A stretch of 64,000 bases of DNA from NCBI GenBank assembly GCA_050950645.1, contig JBMNHZ010000017.1, positions 219,810 to 283,809 of the forward strand. The letters are read 5' to 3'. The position numbers and the translations under genes are program-made. Below are positions 25,487-34,327 of this stretch, one piece after another. The stretch's first letter is position 1; each line of letters starts with the position of its first letter. The notes under the pieces are model-generated. The model made no database searches, was not told where the DNA came from, and saw only the letters and a list, made by a program, of their open reading frames with translations. This DNA comes from BRH-c25 sp012519325 (GTDB taxonomy: Bacteria > Bacillota > Clostridia > Lutisporales > Lutisporaceae).

Positions 25487-26999
25487 TCAGTCCACCTCCG
25501 GCATAGGTTTTAGCTCCACGTAGATTTCTATTGGAAACTACTTTTTCACCTTCAGAGGATGATTCTTTTGATGTCATTTGCCTGAGTATGATACTGAAGT
25601 ACTTGTAGTTATAGGTTCTCTTTTCAAGTGCTTCCCCGCTTGCTGCTTCTATGGTTTCTGAGGGATAGTGTGAAGAGAGTCTCATAATACCCATACAGGC
25701 TCGATATGTCTGTACAGGATATTCCCGGCTTTCAAGTATACTTGCAATTAGCTGCTTAGTCTTTGGACCGATTTTTTCAGCCCAAGTCAAATATCTTGCG
25801 GAGTTCCAGCCTGTAACAGCCTTATGTGATTCCGGCATGTGCTCCGGTAATGTTGTATATCTTTTGTATGTATTAAAGTTTCTTTGATGAGCTGCTATCT
25901 TTACACTGTCTATAAATATCTCAATAGTCGAGTTAGTAGCTCGGATAGCAGCAGTCTTGCCGATGTTGGTATAATGGACGCTGTAGTAGAAACCTTCATA
26001 TTCAACATGGTAATTGAAAGCTACCTTAACCTCCTTCCAGTCGGCATACTCATAACGGGCAGCAGGCAAAGGCTTGAGTGCCGGTTTATCAATAGCTTCA
26101 AAGGCAGATAAACGGTTACCTTCAATCTTCTGGAAGGGTCTATTTATGAATTTATTCAGCTCTGACTTTATCGCGTTGTTAATCTCAAGGAGGCTGAAAA
26201 ACTGATGGTTCCTTAATGCAGCAATAATTCGCCTTGAGATATTGCCAACCATGTTTTCATCAGCAGCTTTATCCTTAGGTTTTTTAGGTCTGGCTGGAAC
26301 CAGAGTTGTTCCATAATGTGCGGCCATTTCTGTATAACTTTTATTTAATTGTGGATCTACCAGGTCCGGCATTTTAACAGCAGTCTTGGTATTATCAGGA
26401 ATCGTAATCCTTGGTACTCCGCCATAGTATTCAAAAGCTCTAATATGAGCATCAATCCAGTTTGGAAGCTTCATATCTCCATAGGCGTAAACAAAGGGAT
26501 ATGAAGAAGCAGGAAGGACTGATACGAAAATATATGCTTCCTTTTCCTTCCCGGAGTAAGGTTCGATGTATGGGATTGTGCTGCCCGCCCAATCAACCTG
26601 CATCTCTTCTCCTGCTTTATGTTCAATATGCATGGATATCTGGTTGGTTTTCTTGAAGTTCCTGTATCGCTCACAAAACTGGGTATACATTAGACCATTG
26701 GGATTATCTCTCTTATACTCTTCCCACAGAAGCATAAGAGTCACGTTTTTCTTTTTCATCTCGTTGAAGATGTGATTTAAATCAGGCTCTATTGCTTTAT
26801 TGCGAGCTTCCGATGGGGGATAAATCAAGGATAATAGTTCCTTGTCATTAAGATAGCATGGCCAAGAGATATTTGCGTTCTTAGCCCGTTTAAGAACATC
26901 ATCAACGGTTGATTTTCCGCAATTACATGATGCAGCGATATCTCTTAATGATAATCCAACATCAAACTTTAACCTAAGTATTTCTCTTACTTTCGACAT
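25479..26999 (-). CDS. istA: IS21-family transposase IstA
   Basis: 506 residues from ATG 26999; an ATG five codons upstream overlaps the AGGAGG site. N-terminal helix-turn-helix (LSLRDIAASCNCGKSTV), then the DDE core with MQVDWAGSTIPY and ITIPDNTKTAV, and RPKKPKDKAADEN for the third acid. The end overlaps the istB start. Only distantly similar to the IstA at 22804, so two different IS21 lineages are present. Confidence 0.92.
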   Translation of the reverse strand: MSKVREILRLKFDVGLSLRDIAASCNCGKSTVDDVLKRAKNANISWPCYLNDKELLSLIYPPSEARNKAIEPDLNHIFNEMKKKNVTLMLLWEEYKRDNPNGLMYTQFCERYRNFKKTNQISMHIEHKAGEEMQVDWAGSTIPYIEPYSGKEKEAYIFVSVLPASSYPFVYAYGDMKLPNWIDAHIRAFEYYGGVPRITIPDNTKTAVKMPDLVDPQLNKSYTEMAAHYGTTLVPARPKKPKDKAADENMVGNISRRIIAALRNHQFFSLLEINNAIKSELNKFINRPFQKIEGNRLSAFEAIDKPALKPLPAARYEYADWKEVKVAFNYHVEYEGFYYSVHYTNIGKTAAIRATNSTIEIFIDSVKIAAHQRNFNTYKRYTTLPEHMPESHKAVTGWNSARYLTWAEKIGPKTKQLIASILESREYPVQTYRACMGIMRLSSHYPSETIEAASGEALEKRTYNYKYFSIILRQMTSKESSSEGEKVVSNRNLRGAKTYAGGGLNA

Positions 27000-27244
27000 G
27001 TCTAGCCTCCTCATTATTTGCCCCCCTTAAAGCTTTATACTTTAAGGATAGCACTTAATTTGTTAGCTCGACAAGGTGTCCGGATGTTTCCGATACGGTG
27101 TCCGGATAATTCCGATATGCTGTCCGGATACTCCCGGAATCAGTGTCCGGATGTCGCCGAAATACGCATATTTTTCTAATAATGTATATAGAGTAATATT
27201 TAGATTGATGTAGTAGGATGGCATGAGAAAAATATACGTGGCTT

Positions 27245-27255
27245 CAATAACAATG
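27245..27255 (+). repeat. Truncated attC-like 5' end (fourth cassette)
   Basis: CTTCAATAACAATG (27242-27255) matches the left ends of repeat 1 (CTTCACATAACAATG) and repeat 2. It lies downstream of the reverse transcriptase once IS21 element 2 is removed, exactly where that gene's own cassette repeat should begin. The rest is replaced by transposon debris starting about 27256. The match is short, so chance is possible. Confidence 0.4.
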
Positions 27256-27274
27256 GAATTTTTACTGAGAAGTA

Positions 27275-27808
27275 TTGAATCAGCTTGGATGTGAAGCTAA
27301 GTTTTATCGGAGTGATGCCAAACGACAGCTGACACGGGAGCTGACAAATCTGATAGAGATACACAAGAAAATACCTGTAATCATTGTAGATGAGGCTCAT
27401 CTGCTGACGAGGGAAATGCTTGAAGAAGTGAGATTCCTGCTGAACTCTAAAATGGATTCATATAATCCAATGAGTTTAATACTGGTATGGCAGAGCGAGT
27501 TGAAGGATGTATTGAAAAAGCAGATATATGAAGCGATATGCCAGCGTATAGATATACGGTATCACTTGTCGGCCTATGACCGTCAGCAAACCGGAGAGTA
27601 CATAAAGAAGCATCTTGAATATGCAGGAGAAACCCGGGATATATTTACGGATAAAGCGGTAAATGAAATTTACGAATATGCCCATGGAGTAGCAAGGAAG
27701 ATAAACAAGGTATGCACAGCCAGCCTGATGCATGCAGCCCAAAGGCAGGTTAAACTGATAGATGACCATATGATAAGGCTTATTATTGAAGAAGAATTCA
27801 GCTGGTAA
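27275..27808 (+). pseudogene. ExeA/TniB-like transposon ATPase, N-terminally truncated
   Basis: 177 residues remain of an AAA ATPase normally near 270. Walker B is present (VIIVDEAHLL), followed by WQSELKDVLKK and ARKINKVCTASL, features of the ExeA/TniB-type helper ATPases of transposons. Walker A and the first 80-100 residues are missing, and an in-frame stop lies just upstream at 27266. No transposase partner is nearby. It is the remnant that cut the fourth cassette repeat. Confidence 0.75.
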
Positions 27809-27816
27809 TTAAAAGT

Positions 27817-27842
27817 CCTGTCTGGGATTATTCCCGGACAGG
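27817..27842. terminator. Hairpin after the ATPase fragment
   Basis: CCTGTC-T-GGG (27817-27826) pairs with CCC-G-GACAGG (27833-27842) around ATTATT. No U-tract follows, so it may be a transposon end structure rather than a terminator. Confidence 0.35.
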
Positions 27843-27876
27843 ATAAGTGAGCAAATGTAACGGCCATGAATTGTGA

Positions 27877-28203
27877 GCAGGATGCGGTCAAACAGGCCGA
27901 GCAGCGACAGTATGCCTTAATGACAAAGAACAGTTAATTGGTTATGTCTTTGCCGATATTCTTGATTACCCACCGGTATATCCGCAAAAAAGATACATTG
28001 AAATTTATGAAATGGTCGTAAGAAAGGACCAGAGAAGAAAGGGAATCGGTAAGATTATGCTCCAGGATGTGCTGCATTGGGCTAAAGAAAAAGGCATAAC
28101 AAGAGTAGAATGCAAAGTTGCGACAGCAAATCCGATTTCGCAGGGATTTTGGAATAAAAATGGATTCCGGTCCTGTGTGGAAAACAAAGTACTGGAAATT
28201 TAA
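27877..28203 (+). pseudogene. GNAT acetyltransferase fragment
   Basis: The frame is open from 27877 with no suitable start until ATG 28012. The readable product contains GYVFADIL and RKDQRRKGIGKIML, the Q/RxxGxG/A acetyl-CoA loop of GNAT enzymes, then NPISQGFWNKNGF. About 50 N-terminal residues are absent, so the gene is a 3' fragment next to the transposon remnant. The substrate is unknown. Confidence 0.6.
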
Positions 28204-28271
28204 TGCAGAAGAACCTTAAGCAAATCTGACGAAACGCAACGAAAAGGAAGAATATACCTGCTAAAATAATA

Positions 28272-28307
28272 AAACGTTGCACAAAAGAAACATTTCGTGC
28301 AACGTTT
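28272..28307. repeat. 11-bp perfect inverted repeat
   Basis: AAACGTTGCAC (28272-28282) and GTGCAACGTTT (28297-28307) with a 14-nt loop. It stands alone after the GNAT fragment; possible terminator or element end. Confidence 0.4.
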
Positions 28308-28319
28308 AGACATTAACTA

Positions 28320-28736
28320 ACAAATTCTTACAAAAAACGAGAAGAAAGAGTAGGATACAGCCTGATTCAAAGCTCAGAGGGTGTAGCTTTTGCCATAGGT
28401 TTATTCTATACTAATAATTAACAGTTTACCGGCGTATTCTATAATTAGCACAAACTTTGATATTAGTAATAAAAAGAAAGCTGAGGAGGATTATCCAGTT
28501 CCTGATTCTGTATGGATGAAGGTAATGGCCCATTCCTGATGCTATGGAGTGGAATTTACTGAAAGACCAGCTAATTAAAGTCAAGAGTTTTTAAGAAAAA
28601 GCTTTATGAATTTTTGAAAACTCCTGACATAGAAAAAATGCATAACAACAAGACCACCTTTGCGAAGTAGACATAAAATAGCTGGTCTAAAATGAAATAC
28701 TGATCCTTGAAAACTAAACATCAAGTGCAAGTACTG
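28320..28736. other. Gene-free debris region
   Basis: About 415 bp between the GNAT fragment and the IS110 transposase. No intact frame, and several short stretches look like decayed coding sequence, for example around 28460-28560 with an AGGAGG-like site at 28483. The last 50 bp should hold one end of the IS110 element. Nothing else recognised. Confidence 0.4.
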
Positions 28737-30026
28737 CTAAGCTGCTATATGCTTTGCTGCTAATATCTGAGCATGTTCCTGAGGACTGCGTAACTGGTAC
28801 GGTTTTCTGTCCCTTAGAACAGCAAAGATGTAAATGATGATCTTACGCATAACTGCTCCCAAAGCTACCTTCTTAGGTTTACTCTGGCACTTTTGCTTGT
28901 AGAATTCAAGTAATACAGGGTTGCAAGCCTCTTTATTCCGCTTAGTTCGGATATTGGCAAGAGCAGTTGTAAAAAGAACCCTGCGAAGTAGCCTGGAACC
29001 TCTCTTGGACATTTTATTCCGTGTGCCGGTAAATTCTCCGGATTGCATCACAGAGGGGTCAATGCCAAAGTAAGCAACCAGTTTTCCCGGCTTAGAGAAA
29101 GCGGAAAAATCGCCGATTTCTGCTAGAATGGTGGCAGCAGTAAGAAGGCCAATACCTGGCAGGCTCTGCAAAAGTTCAAGAGTTAATGCTAGCATGGGCA
29201 TATCCTTTGCCATATCTTCAGCGATCAATAGATGAATGGTTTTTAGGACCTTCGCCAAGTTATCTTCCAGAGTTCTGATCATGGATATGTAGACACCCAG
29301 CATAGCAATGTTCGAGGAATTATGAACAGTCAAAGGCGCAAACTCTCTGGCTTTGGAGACCAAAAGATTATACTTTGCAGTTGACCACTTAAGGCTTCTG
29401 CGAGAATTCTTCTGGATCAGTGCAATCAACTTGTTCCTGTTCGCTTTAAGAATATGCGCAGGCGTAGGATATTTCTCCAATACTGCAAGAGCAGCCTTTG
29501 AAAAGATGTTGGGGAATACATCCTTGAAGTTTAACATGAGTTGGTCAACAATACCCGTAAGCCTGTTTTTGTAGGCAGTAAGTTCGTCAGAGAGCTTGTA
29601 GTACTGTCGGCAAAGACTTCGCAGGCATTCAATATCCTCATCGGGGATATTAGTAGTTTTAAGCTCCTGAAATCTGTATAGCAGGGCAATTTTCCGGGCA
29701 TCAGCTTTATCATTTTTCACTTTTCTGATTCCAATATTTTTGATAGAATCAGTCTGGATGGGGTTTATGATGGAGACCTCCAATCCAGCTTTACAAAGTG
29801 AATGGAAAAGGATTTTGTGATAGTGCCCGGTGGATTCCATGACGACGAAAGGCCTAGAATCAAAGTCCTTTTCCGTTTTTTTCAGTAATTCAACGACTCT
29901 TTCAACGTCAGAACTGGAATCATGGTGGATCTTCATGCGGGCAATCACTTCATTGGATGGAGAAAGAATTGCCATCTCACTGAAGAATTTACCTACATCG
30001 ATTCCTGCAATAGGTCTGAAATTCAT
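28737..30026 (-). CDS. IS110-family transposase (DEDD)
   Basis: 429 residues from ATG 30026, with GGAGG 7 bases upstream. The N-terminal RuvC-like DEDD domain shows AGIDVGKFF, VVMESTGHY and KNDKADARKIA. The C-terminal transposase-20 domain shows LLQSLPGIGLLTAATILAEIGD with the serine region near PSVMQSGEF. IS110 enzymes insert without terminal inverted repeats and are guided by an element-encoded bridge RNA. The frame is intact. Confidence 0.95.
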   Translation of the reverse strand: MNFRPIAGIDVGKFFSEMAILSPSNEVIARMKIHHDSSSDVERVVELLKKTEKDFDSRPFVVMESTGHYHKILFHSLCKAGLEVSIINPIQTDSIKNIGIRKVKNDKADARKIALLYRFQELKTTNIPDEDIECLRSLCRQYYKLSDELTAYKNRLTGIVDQLMLNFKDVFPNIFSKAALAVLEKYPTPAHILKANRNKLIALIQKNSRRSLKWSTAKYNLLVSKAREFAPLTVHNSSNIAMLGVYISMIRTLEDNLAKVLKTIHLLIAEDMAKDMPMLALTLELLQSLPGIGLLTAATILAEIGDFSAFSKPGKLVAYFGIDPSVMQSGEFTGTRNKMSKRGSRLLRRVLFTTALANIRTKRNKEACNPVLLEFYKQKCQSKPKKVALGAVMRKIIIYIFAVLRDRKPYQLRSPQEHAQILAAKHIAA

Positions 30027-30029
30027 CAA

Positions 30030-30260
30030 AATGCCTCCTTAAAAAATTAATGGACTTAAAAGCCTCCATTCCTTCTCATGTAAGCAAACAACCTTGCATG
30101 TGACACGAGGAACCAGCTAAAAAGCTGGCCTCAACCAGCCAAATCATGTAGACTTACCGGAATGGAAAAATACTCTTTCATACGGGTAATCGGCCCGCCA
30201 AGGTCCGTCCCAGGAGGTGAAACACACACCTTCCAAGTCCGGAAGATATTATACATGATT
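30030..30260 (-). ncRNA. Candidate IS110 bridge RNA region
   Basis: The 230 bp upstream of the transposase (minus-strand sense) has no gene but strong pairing potential. CCATTCC/GGAATGG (30066-30072, 30159-30165) and GTAAG/CTTAC close a domain holding GAGG-CCAGCT-AAAA-AGCTGG-CCTC (30107-30132). Multi-helix RNA in the non-coding end of IS110 elements is known to encode the bridge RNA. Exact RNA ends, target-binding and donor-binding loops were not resolved. Confidence 0.45.
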
Positions 30261-30438
30261 GTCAAAGTTCAGGCCAACAAACGCTGGCATAATGGCTAAG
30301 ATGTGAAGCCGGATGATGTGCTTGATGTTTGGAAAAGAATAAAATTTGAAGTGTTATGTTAACTATGACTTTTAATGGGTCGAACAGTGGCTTTGGTCAC
30401 TGATTTAATACAAAATAATTGTACAAGGAGGTGTATTA

Positions 30439-30855
30439 ATGAAATCATATAGAAAAGAATTGTATTTCAATCTGCCTGTCCGCAGAGGATATGTAAATAT
30501 TACAAAAGAAGTACAAGCCTGCATAGATGAAAGTGGAATAAAGGAGGGACTTGTACTTGTGAATCCGATGCATATTACTGCCAGTGTATTTATTAATGAC
30601 GATGAGTCAGGATTGCACCAGGATTTTGAAAAATGGCTGGAAGCCCTGGCCCCCGAAAAACCGCACAGTCAATACATGCATAACGGTTATGAAGATAATG
30701 CCGACGCACATCTTAAACGTCAACTGATGGGGCGTGAGGTGGTGGCTGCAGTTACTGACGGAAAGCTTGATTTCGGTACTTGGGAGCAGATATTTTATGG
30801 AGAATTTGATGGCAAACGTAAAAAAAGAGTGCTGGTCAAGATAATAGGCGAATAA
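30439..30855 (+). CDS. yjbQ: YjbQ family protein (UPF0047)
   Basis: 138 residues. Small beta protein of the YjbQ/UPF0047 family, some members of which have weak thiamine-phosphate synthase activity. The signature is clear: VNPMHITASVFINDDE, NADAHLKRQLMGREV with the metal-binding His, and GTWEQIFYGEFDG. CAAGGAGGTG precedes the ATG by 6 bases. No operon partners. The true role in the cell is not settled for the family. Confidence 0.88.
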   Translation: MKSYRKELYFNLPVRRGYVNITKEVQACIDESGIKEGLVLVNPMHITASVFINDDESGLHQDFEKWLEALAPEKPHSQYMHNGYEDNADAHLKRQLMGREVVAAVTDGKLDFGTWEQIFYGEFDGKRKKRVLVKIIGE

Positions 30856-30935
30856 AACATTCAAAAATGGCGGAATAAATGTTAATATTAATAATAGTAT
30901 GAAAATACTGAAATAAACTTTGGGGGGCTAGCTAA

Positions 30936-31414
30936 ATGAAGGCTTTGATAGTATATGATTCTGTGTTTGGCAATACTGAGAAGATTGACAAAGCAATTGA
31001 TGATTCACTTGCCGATTTGGAGAGTATAGAAGTTCTGAAGGTAAGCGAAGTGAAGCTTGAAAACTTCGTGAAACTGATTTGTTAATTATTGGTTCACCAA
31101 CCAGAGCATTCAAGCCGACAAAGGCAATAGTTGATTTCCTTATTCAGATACCTTCCGATGGAATAAAAGGAATCAAAGTTGCAGCATTTGATACCAGAGT
31201 CAATACTGAAGACGTGAATTCCCGCATACTTAAATGACTTGTTAAGCTGTTCGGCTATGCGGCCAAACCCATTTCTGATAAGCTTAAGAAGAAGGGCGGG
31301 AACCTGGTAGTCCCTCCTGAAGGTTTTTTTGTAAAGGATACTGAAGGGCCTCTGAAGGAAGGAGAGCTGGAACGTGCTGTTCAATGGGCAAAACAAGTTG
31401 TGAAGGGAGAATAA
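30936..31414 (+). pseudogene. Flavodoxin-family protein, broken
   Basis: Begins MKALIVYDSVFGNTEKI, the FMN phosphate loop of flavodoxins, and then stops at 31084. The frame resumes one base over as DLLIIGSPTRAFKPTKA, the flavin ring loop, and runs to 31414 except for one TGA where ILK-Trp-LVKLFG would be expected. A missing C near 31064 (expected Glu-Asn-Leu-Arg-Glu-Thr-Asp) and a Trp-to-stop change explain the damage. It ends 2 bp before the NYN gene. About 159 residues if repaired. Confidence 0.8.
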
Positions 31415-31416
31415 AA

Positions 31417-32187
31417 ATGCAAGGAACATTGGAATTAAGATTTGCGGTACTTATAGATGCAGAGAACATACCGTATAAAAATATTAAAGGAATTCTTGCA
31501 GAGGTAGCTAAATATGGCACTCCTACCTTAAAGCGCATATACGGTGATTGGACCAATTCCTCGTTGGCAGGCTGGAAAAATTACTTACTGGAGAATGCAA
31601 TAACTCCTATTCAGCAGTACAGTTATACCTCGGGGAAGAATTCATCTGATTCTGCATTGATTATTGATGCAATGGATATACTGTATTCCGAAAAAGTCGA
31701 CGGCTTCTGCATAGTATCAAGTGACAGCGACTTTACAAGACTGGCTACAAGACTTCGTGAGGCAGGTATGAAGGTAATCGGAATAGGTGAGAGAAAAACC
31801 CCCAACGCTTTTATTGCGGCCTGCGATAAATTCATATACATCGAGATAATAAACTCACCTGTCAAGAATGGAGATAATTTCGCCAACGAATTACATAAGG
31901 CTGGTGTTATTGAACAGGGACACAAGAACAATTCTCTTGAAATTGGAAATGATATAATAAACCTGATATCCGAATCTGTAAATGACGTTGCTGACGACAA
32001 CGGCTGGGCTTTCCTGGCTGATGTGGGGAACCTTATCTCCAAGAAACAGCCTGACTTTGATGCCAGGAACTATGGATTTTCAAAGCTAACTCCATTGGTT
32101 AAAAGCCTCCGATGCTTTCTAATTGAAGAAAGGGAATCAGGCAATTCGAGAATTAAACATATATATATCAAAAATAAGAACAAGTAG
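31417..32187 (+). CDS. NYN-domain ribonuclease-like protein with C-terminal OST-HTH/LOTUS-type region
   Basis: 256 residues from ATG 31417, with AAGGGAG 6 bases upstream; ATG 31384 lies inside the flavodoxin remnant. The NYN (PIN-like) domain shows AVLIDAENIPY, SDSALIIDAMDILY and CIVSSDSDFTRLA, with the acidic metal-binding residues in place. The C-terminal 80 residues (FLADVGNLISKKQPDF, then LVKSLRCFLIEE) look like an OST-HTH/LOTUS RNA-binding module. The combination is common in bacteria and suggests RNA cleavage; the substrate is unknown. Confidence 0.85.
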   Translation: MQGTLELRFAVLIDAENIPYKNIKGILAEVAKYGTPTLKRIYGDWTNSSLAGWKNYLLENAITPIQQYSYTSGKNSSDSALIIDAMDILYSEKVDGFCIVSSDSDFTRLATRLREAGMKVIGIGERKTPNAFIAACDKFIYIEIINSPVKNGDNFANELHKAGVIEQGHKNNSLEIGNDIINLISESVNDVADDNGWAFLADVGNLISKKQPDFDARNYGFSKLTPLVKSLRCFLIEERESGNSRIKHIYIKNKNK

Positions 32188-32260
32188 GCATATCATTGCC
32201 GCAGGCAGCCTGCCGTGAAGCAGCGCCGGATGTATGGAAGACATGGAAACAAGGTGTATT

Positions 32261-32992
32261 ATGATAAAAAGAAAAAGGTATTTTCTTTTGATTTCCATAA
32301 TAATTGTATCAATATTCAGCCTTTGGTTTATAATATTGGACTTTTCAAGATTCATAAGCCTGGATTACAGCTATGACATTCCTCCCAGTGCTGTTTTAAA
32401 GAGAATAAATGTGGCGCTTGCTGCAATAATATGCTGGTCTGTTGGAAGGGATGGCATAGACCCAAAAGACAGCAGAAGGATGAAAGCAGCCTTCGTTTTT
32501 ATTATACTTGGAGAAGCAGCCTTTAACATAGGAGAAAGAGCAATTGGTATAGGGATGTTTGCTCTGTGCCAAACATTGCTGATAATAAGAAACAGTACAG
32601 GCTTAAGATACAAATGGGTCAAGGCAGGCTTCAAGCAAAAAAGAAAACTTTTTATCCCATGCTTAATAATTATTACTTCTGCAATAATTCCATTTCTATA
32701 TGATTATTTATTCAAGCCGGATAATATATTTCTCATAGTTTATATATATGGAATAATATTAAGCATATCCTTATGGACAGGGCATGCCTGCAGCATACTG
32801 GGCTTGCTCCCGAAGGTGAACTCCCGGATGGCAGCTTCAGGTGTAACATGCTTCTTTTGCTGTGATGTCCTTGTCGGCCTTGATGCAGTATTGGAGGCAG
32901 GATTGCCGTGGCTGCTGGCAAACAGCTTTATATGGATATTTTATATACCTGCCCTTGTTCTGCTTGCATTGAGCTGTTACAGATATAATTGA
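32261..32992 (+). CDS. Integral membrane protein, unknown
   Basis: 243 residues from ATG 32261, with AAGGTG 5 bases upstream. Lys/Arg-rich N terminus then about seven hydrophobic segments, the first at ISIIIVSIFSLWFIIL and the last at WIFYIPALVLLAL. A CFFCCD stretch sits in a late helix. The spacing resembles small YhhN-like or lysoplasmalogenase-type membrane proteins, but I could not establish it. Function unknown. Confidence 0.65.
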   Translation: MIKRKRYFLLISIIIVSIFSLWFIILDFSRFISLDYSYDIPPSAVLKRINVALAAIICWSVGRDGIDPKDSRRMKAAFVFIILGEAAFNIGERAIGIGMFALCQTLLIIRNSTGLRYKWVKAGFKQKRKLFIPCLIIITSAIIPFLYDYLFKPDNIFLIVYIYGIILSISLWTGHACSILGLLPKVNSRMAASGVTCFFCCDVLVGLDAVLEAGLPWLLANSFIWIFYIPALVLLALSCYRYN

Positions 32993-33036
32993 TTCAATGA
33001 GGCGTTAATACTAATATTCTTATAAGGAGTATGATG

Positions 33037-33468
33037 ATGAAAGGTATCTTATTTGCAATTGCAGGAGGTTTATTCATAGGCCTGCAGCAGGTATTCAACA
33101 CAAGGCTGGGAGAAAGGATAGGGTTTTGGGAAGCAAATACATTTGTTCACGGAACCGGATTCATATTTACATTGTTAATATTATTGACAGCCGGGAAAGG
33201 AAGCCTTTCAAAGCTTGGAGAGGTAAACAAGCTGTACATGCTCGGAGGCGTGCTCGGGGTTATGATAGTATTCAGCGTGATGAATGCAATATCAGCCAAC
33301 GGTGCTACTTTCACCGTTGCAGTATTGCTTATTACACAGTTTGTTGCGGCAATTATAATAGATGCATTCGGATTGTTTGACAGCCCTGCTATTAAGCTTG
33401 ACATAACCAAGCTTATGGGAATTGTTATTATGATTGCAGGTATAATAGTATTTAAACTGAAAGGCTGA
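33037..33468 (+). CDS. DMT-superfamily transporter YdcZ-like (DUF606)
   Basis: 143 residues. Three ATG codons in a row at 33031, 33034 and 33037; TAAGGAG fits the third best. Five hydrophobic helices with GILFAIAGGLFIGLQQVFN at the start and TQFVAAIIIDAFGLF in the fourth, typical of the short YdcZ half-size drug/metabolite transporters, which work as pairs. No second half gene is adjacent. Substrate unknown. Confidence 0.8.
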   Translation: MKGILFAIAGGLFIGLQQVFNTRLGERIGFWEANTFVHGTGFIFTLLILLTAGKGSLSKLGEVNKLYMLGGVLGVMIVFSVMNAISANGATFTVAVLLITQFVAAIIIDAFGLFDSPAIKLDITKLMGIVIMIAGIIVFKLKG

Positions 33469-33545
33469 GGCCTAATTTAAAGTATTTTGGACTTCCTATC
33501 CGAATATGAATTATTATACGATAATTTCAATTTGGAGGGATAGTC

Positions 33546-34259
33546 TTGAAATCCAGGATAATAATTATCTATAAGGTTAAACTTCTGATTATGCTTATGG
33601 TTGTAGCTGCTCTGATACTCTTTATTTTTGCTATTAGAACCATAAGCATAAATACTCTTAACTACTATGATCCCATATATAAAGGATTGAATACCGATAA
33701 AAAAATTGCATTTGCGTGCAACGTGGTGTGGGGAGAGGAATATATTCCCCGCATGCTTAAGATACTAAAGGATAGAGACATAAAAATCACATTTTTTATA
33801 GGAGGCCAATGGGCTGAAAAAAATGAAGAGCTGCTGCGTAACATACATAAAGACGAACATGAGTTGGGAAATCACGGCTACAAGCACTTATACCACAGCA
33901 AGCTTACTCCTGAATTGAACAAACAGGAAATAACCAAAACAGAAGAGATTATTAAAAGAATAACCGGCCAAAAGACTGTTCTTTTCGCTCCTCCCTACGG
34001 AGACATCAATGATACGGTGGTAAGTTCGGCAGAAGCACTGGGGTACAAGGTAATCATGTGGAGCATAGATACAATCGACTGGAATACAAAGGATTATAGG
34101 AAGATACTTCAGCGTCTGGAATCCAAGCATCATAACGGTGCCATAGTTCTTATGCATCCCACCAAGGTTACCATTGAAGCACTGCCTCAGATGATTGAGG
34201 ATTTGAATAAGCTAGGCTATGAAATAACTACAGTAAGTGAAGTATTAGAAAACGATTGA
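33546..34259 (+). CDS. ylxY: Polysaccharide deacetylase-like protein (YlxY family)
   Basis: 237 residues from a TTG with GGAGGG upstream. One N-terminal membrane anchor (about 11-31) then a CE4 fold: ITFFIGGQWAE, GNHGYKH and FAPPYGDIN. The first catalytic motif TFDDG is replaced by ACNVVWGEE, as in YlxY, so the usual metal-binding Asp is absent and activity is doubtful. In B. subtilis ylxY lies between pnpA and the M16 peptidase gene mlpA, the same order as here once the island is removed. Confidence 0.85.
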   Translation: MKSRIIIIYKVKLLIMLMVVAALILFIFAIRTISINTLNYYDPIYKGLNTDKKIAFACNVVWGEEYIPRMLKILKDRDIKITFFIGGQWAEKNEELLRNIHKDEHELGNHGYKHLYHSKLTPELNKQEITKTEEIIKRITGQKTVLFAPPYGDINDTVVSSAEALGYKVIMWSIDTIDWNTKDYRKILQRLESKHHNGAIVLMHPTKVTIEALPQMIEDLNKLGYEITTVSEVLEND

Positions 34260-34327
34260 AATAATTAAGCACATTATATATAATGAGATTTACGATTGAA
34301 AAAACTGAAAGACTCAGGAGGTATGCA

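Larger units (their letters stand above)
24833..27168 (-). mobile_element. IS21-family element 2 (2336 bp)
   Basis: Left end TGCGTATACCGGAACATC and the complement of the right end, TGCGTATTTCGGCGACATC, are matching terminal repeats. TATTT at 24828-24832 and 27169-27173 is a 5-bp target duplication. CATCCGGAC/TGTCCGGAT-type repeats occur three or more times at each end. It inserted just behind the reverse transcriptase stop codon. Its istB is internally deleted, so it probably cannot move alone. Confidence 0.9.
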
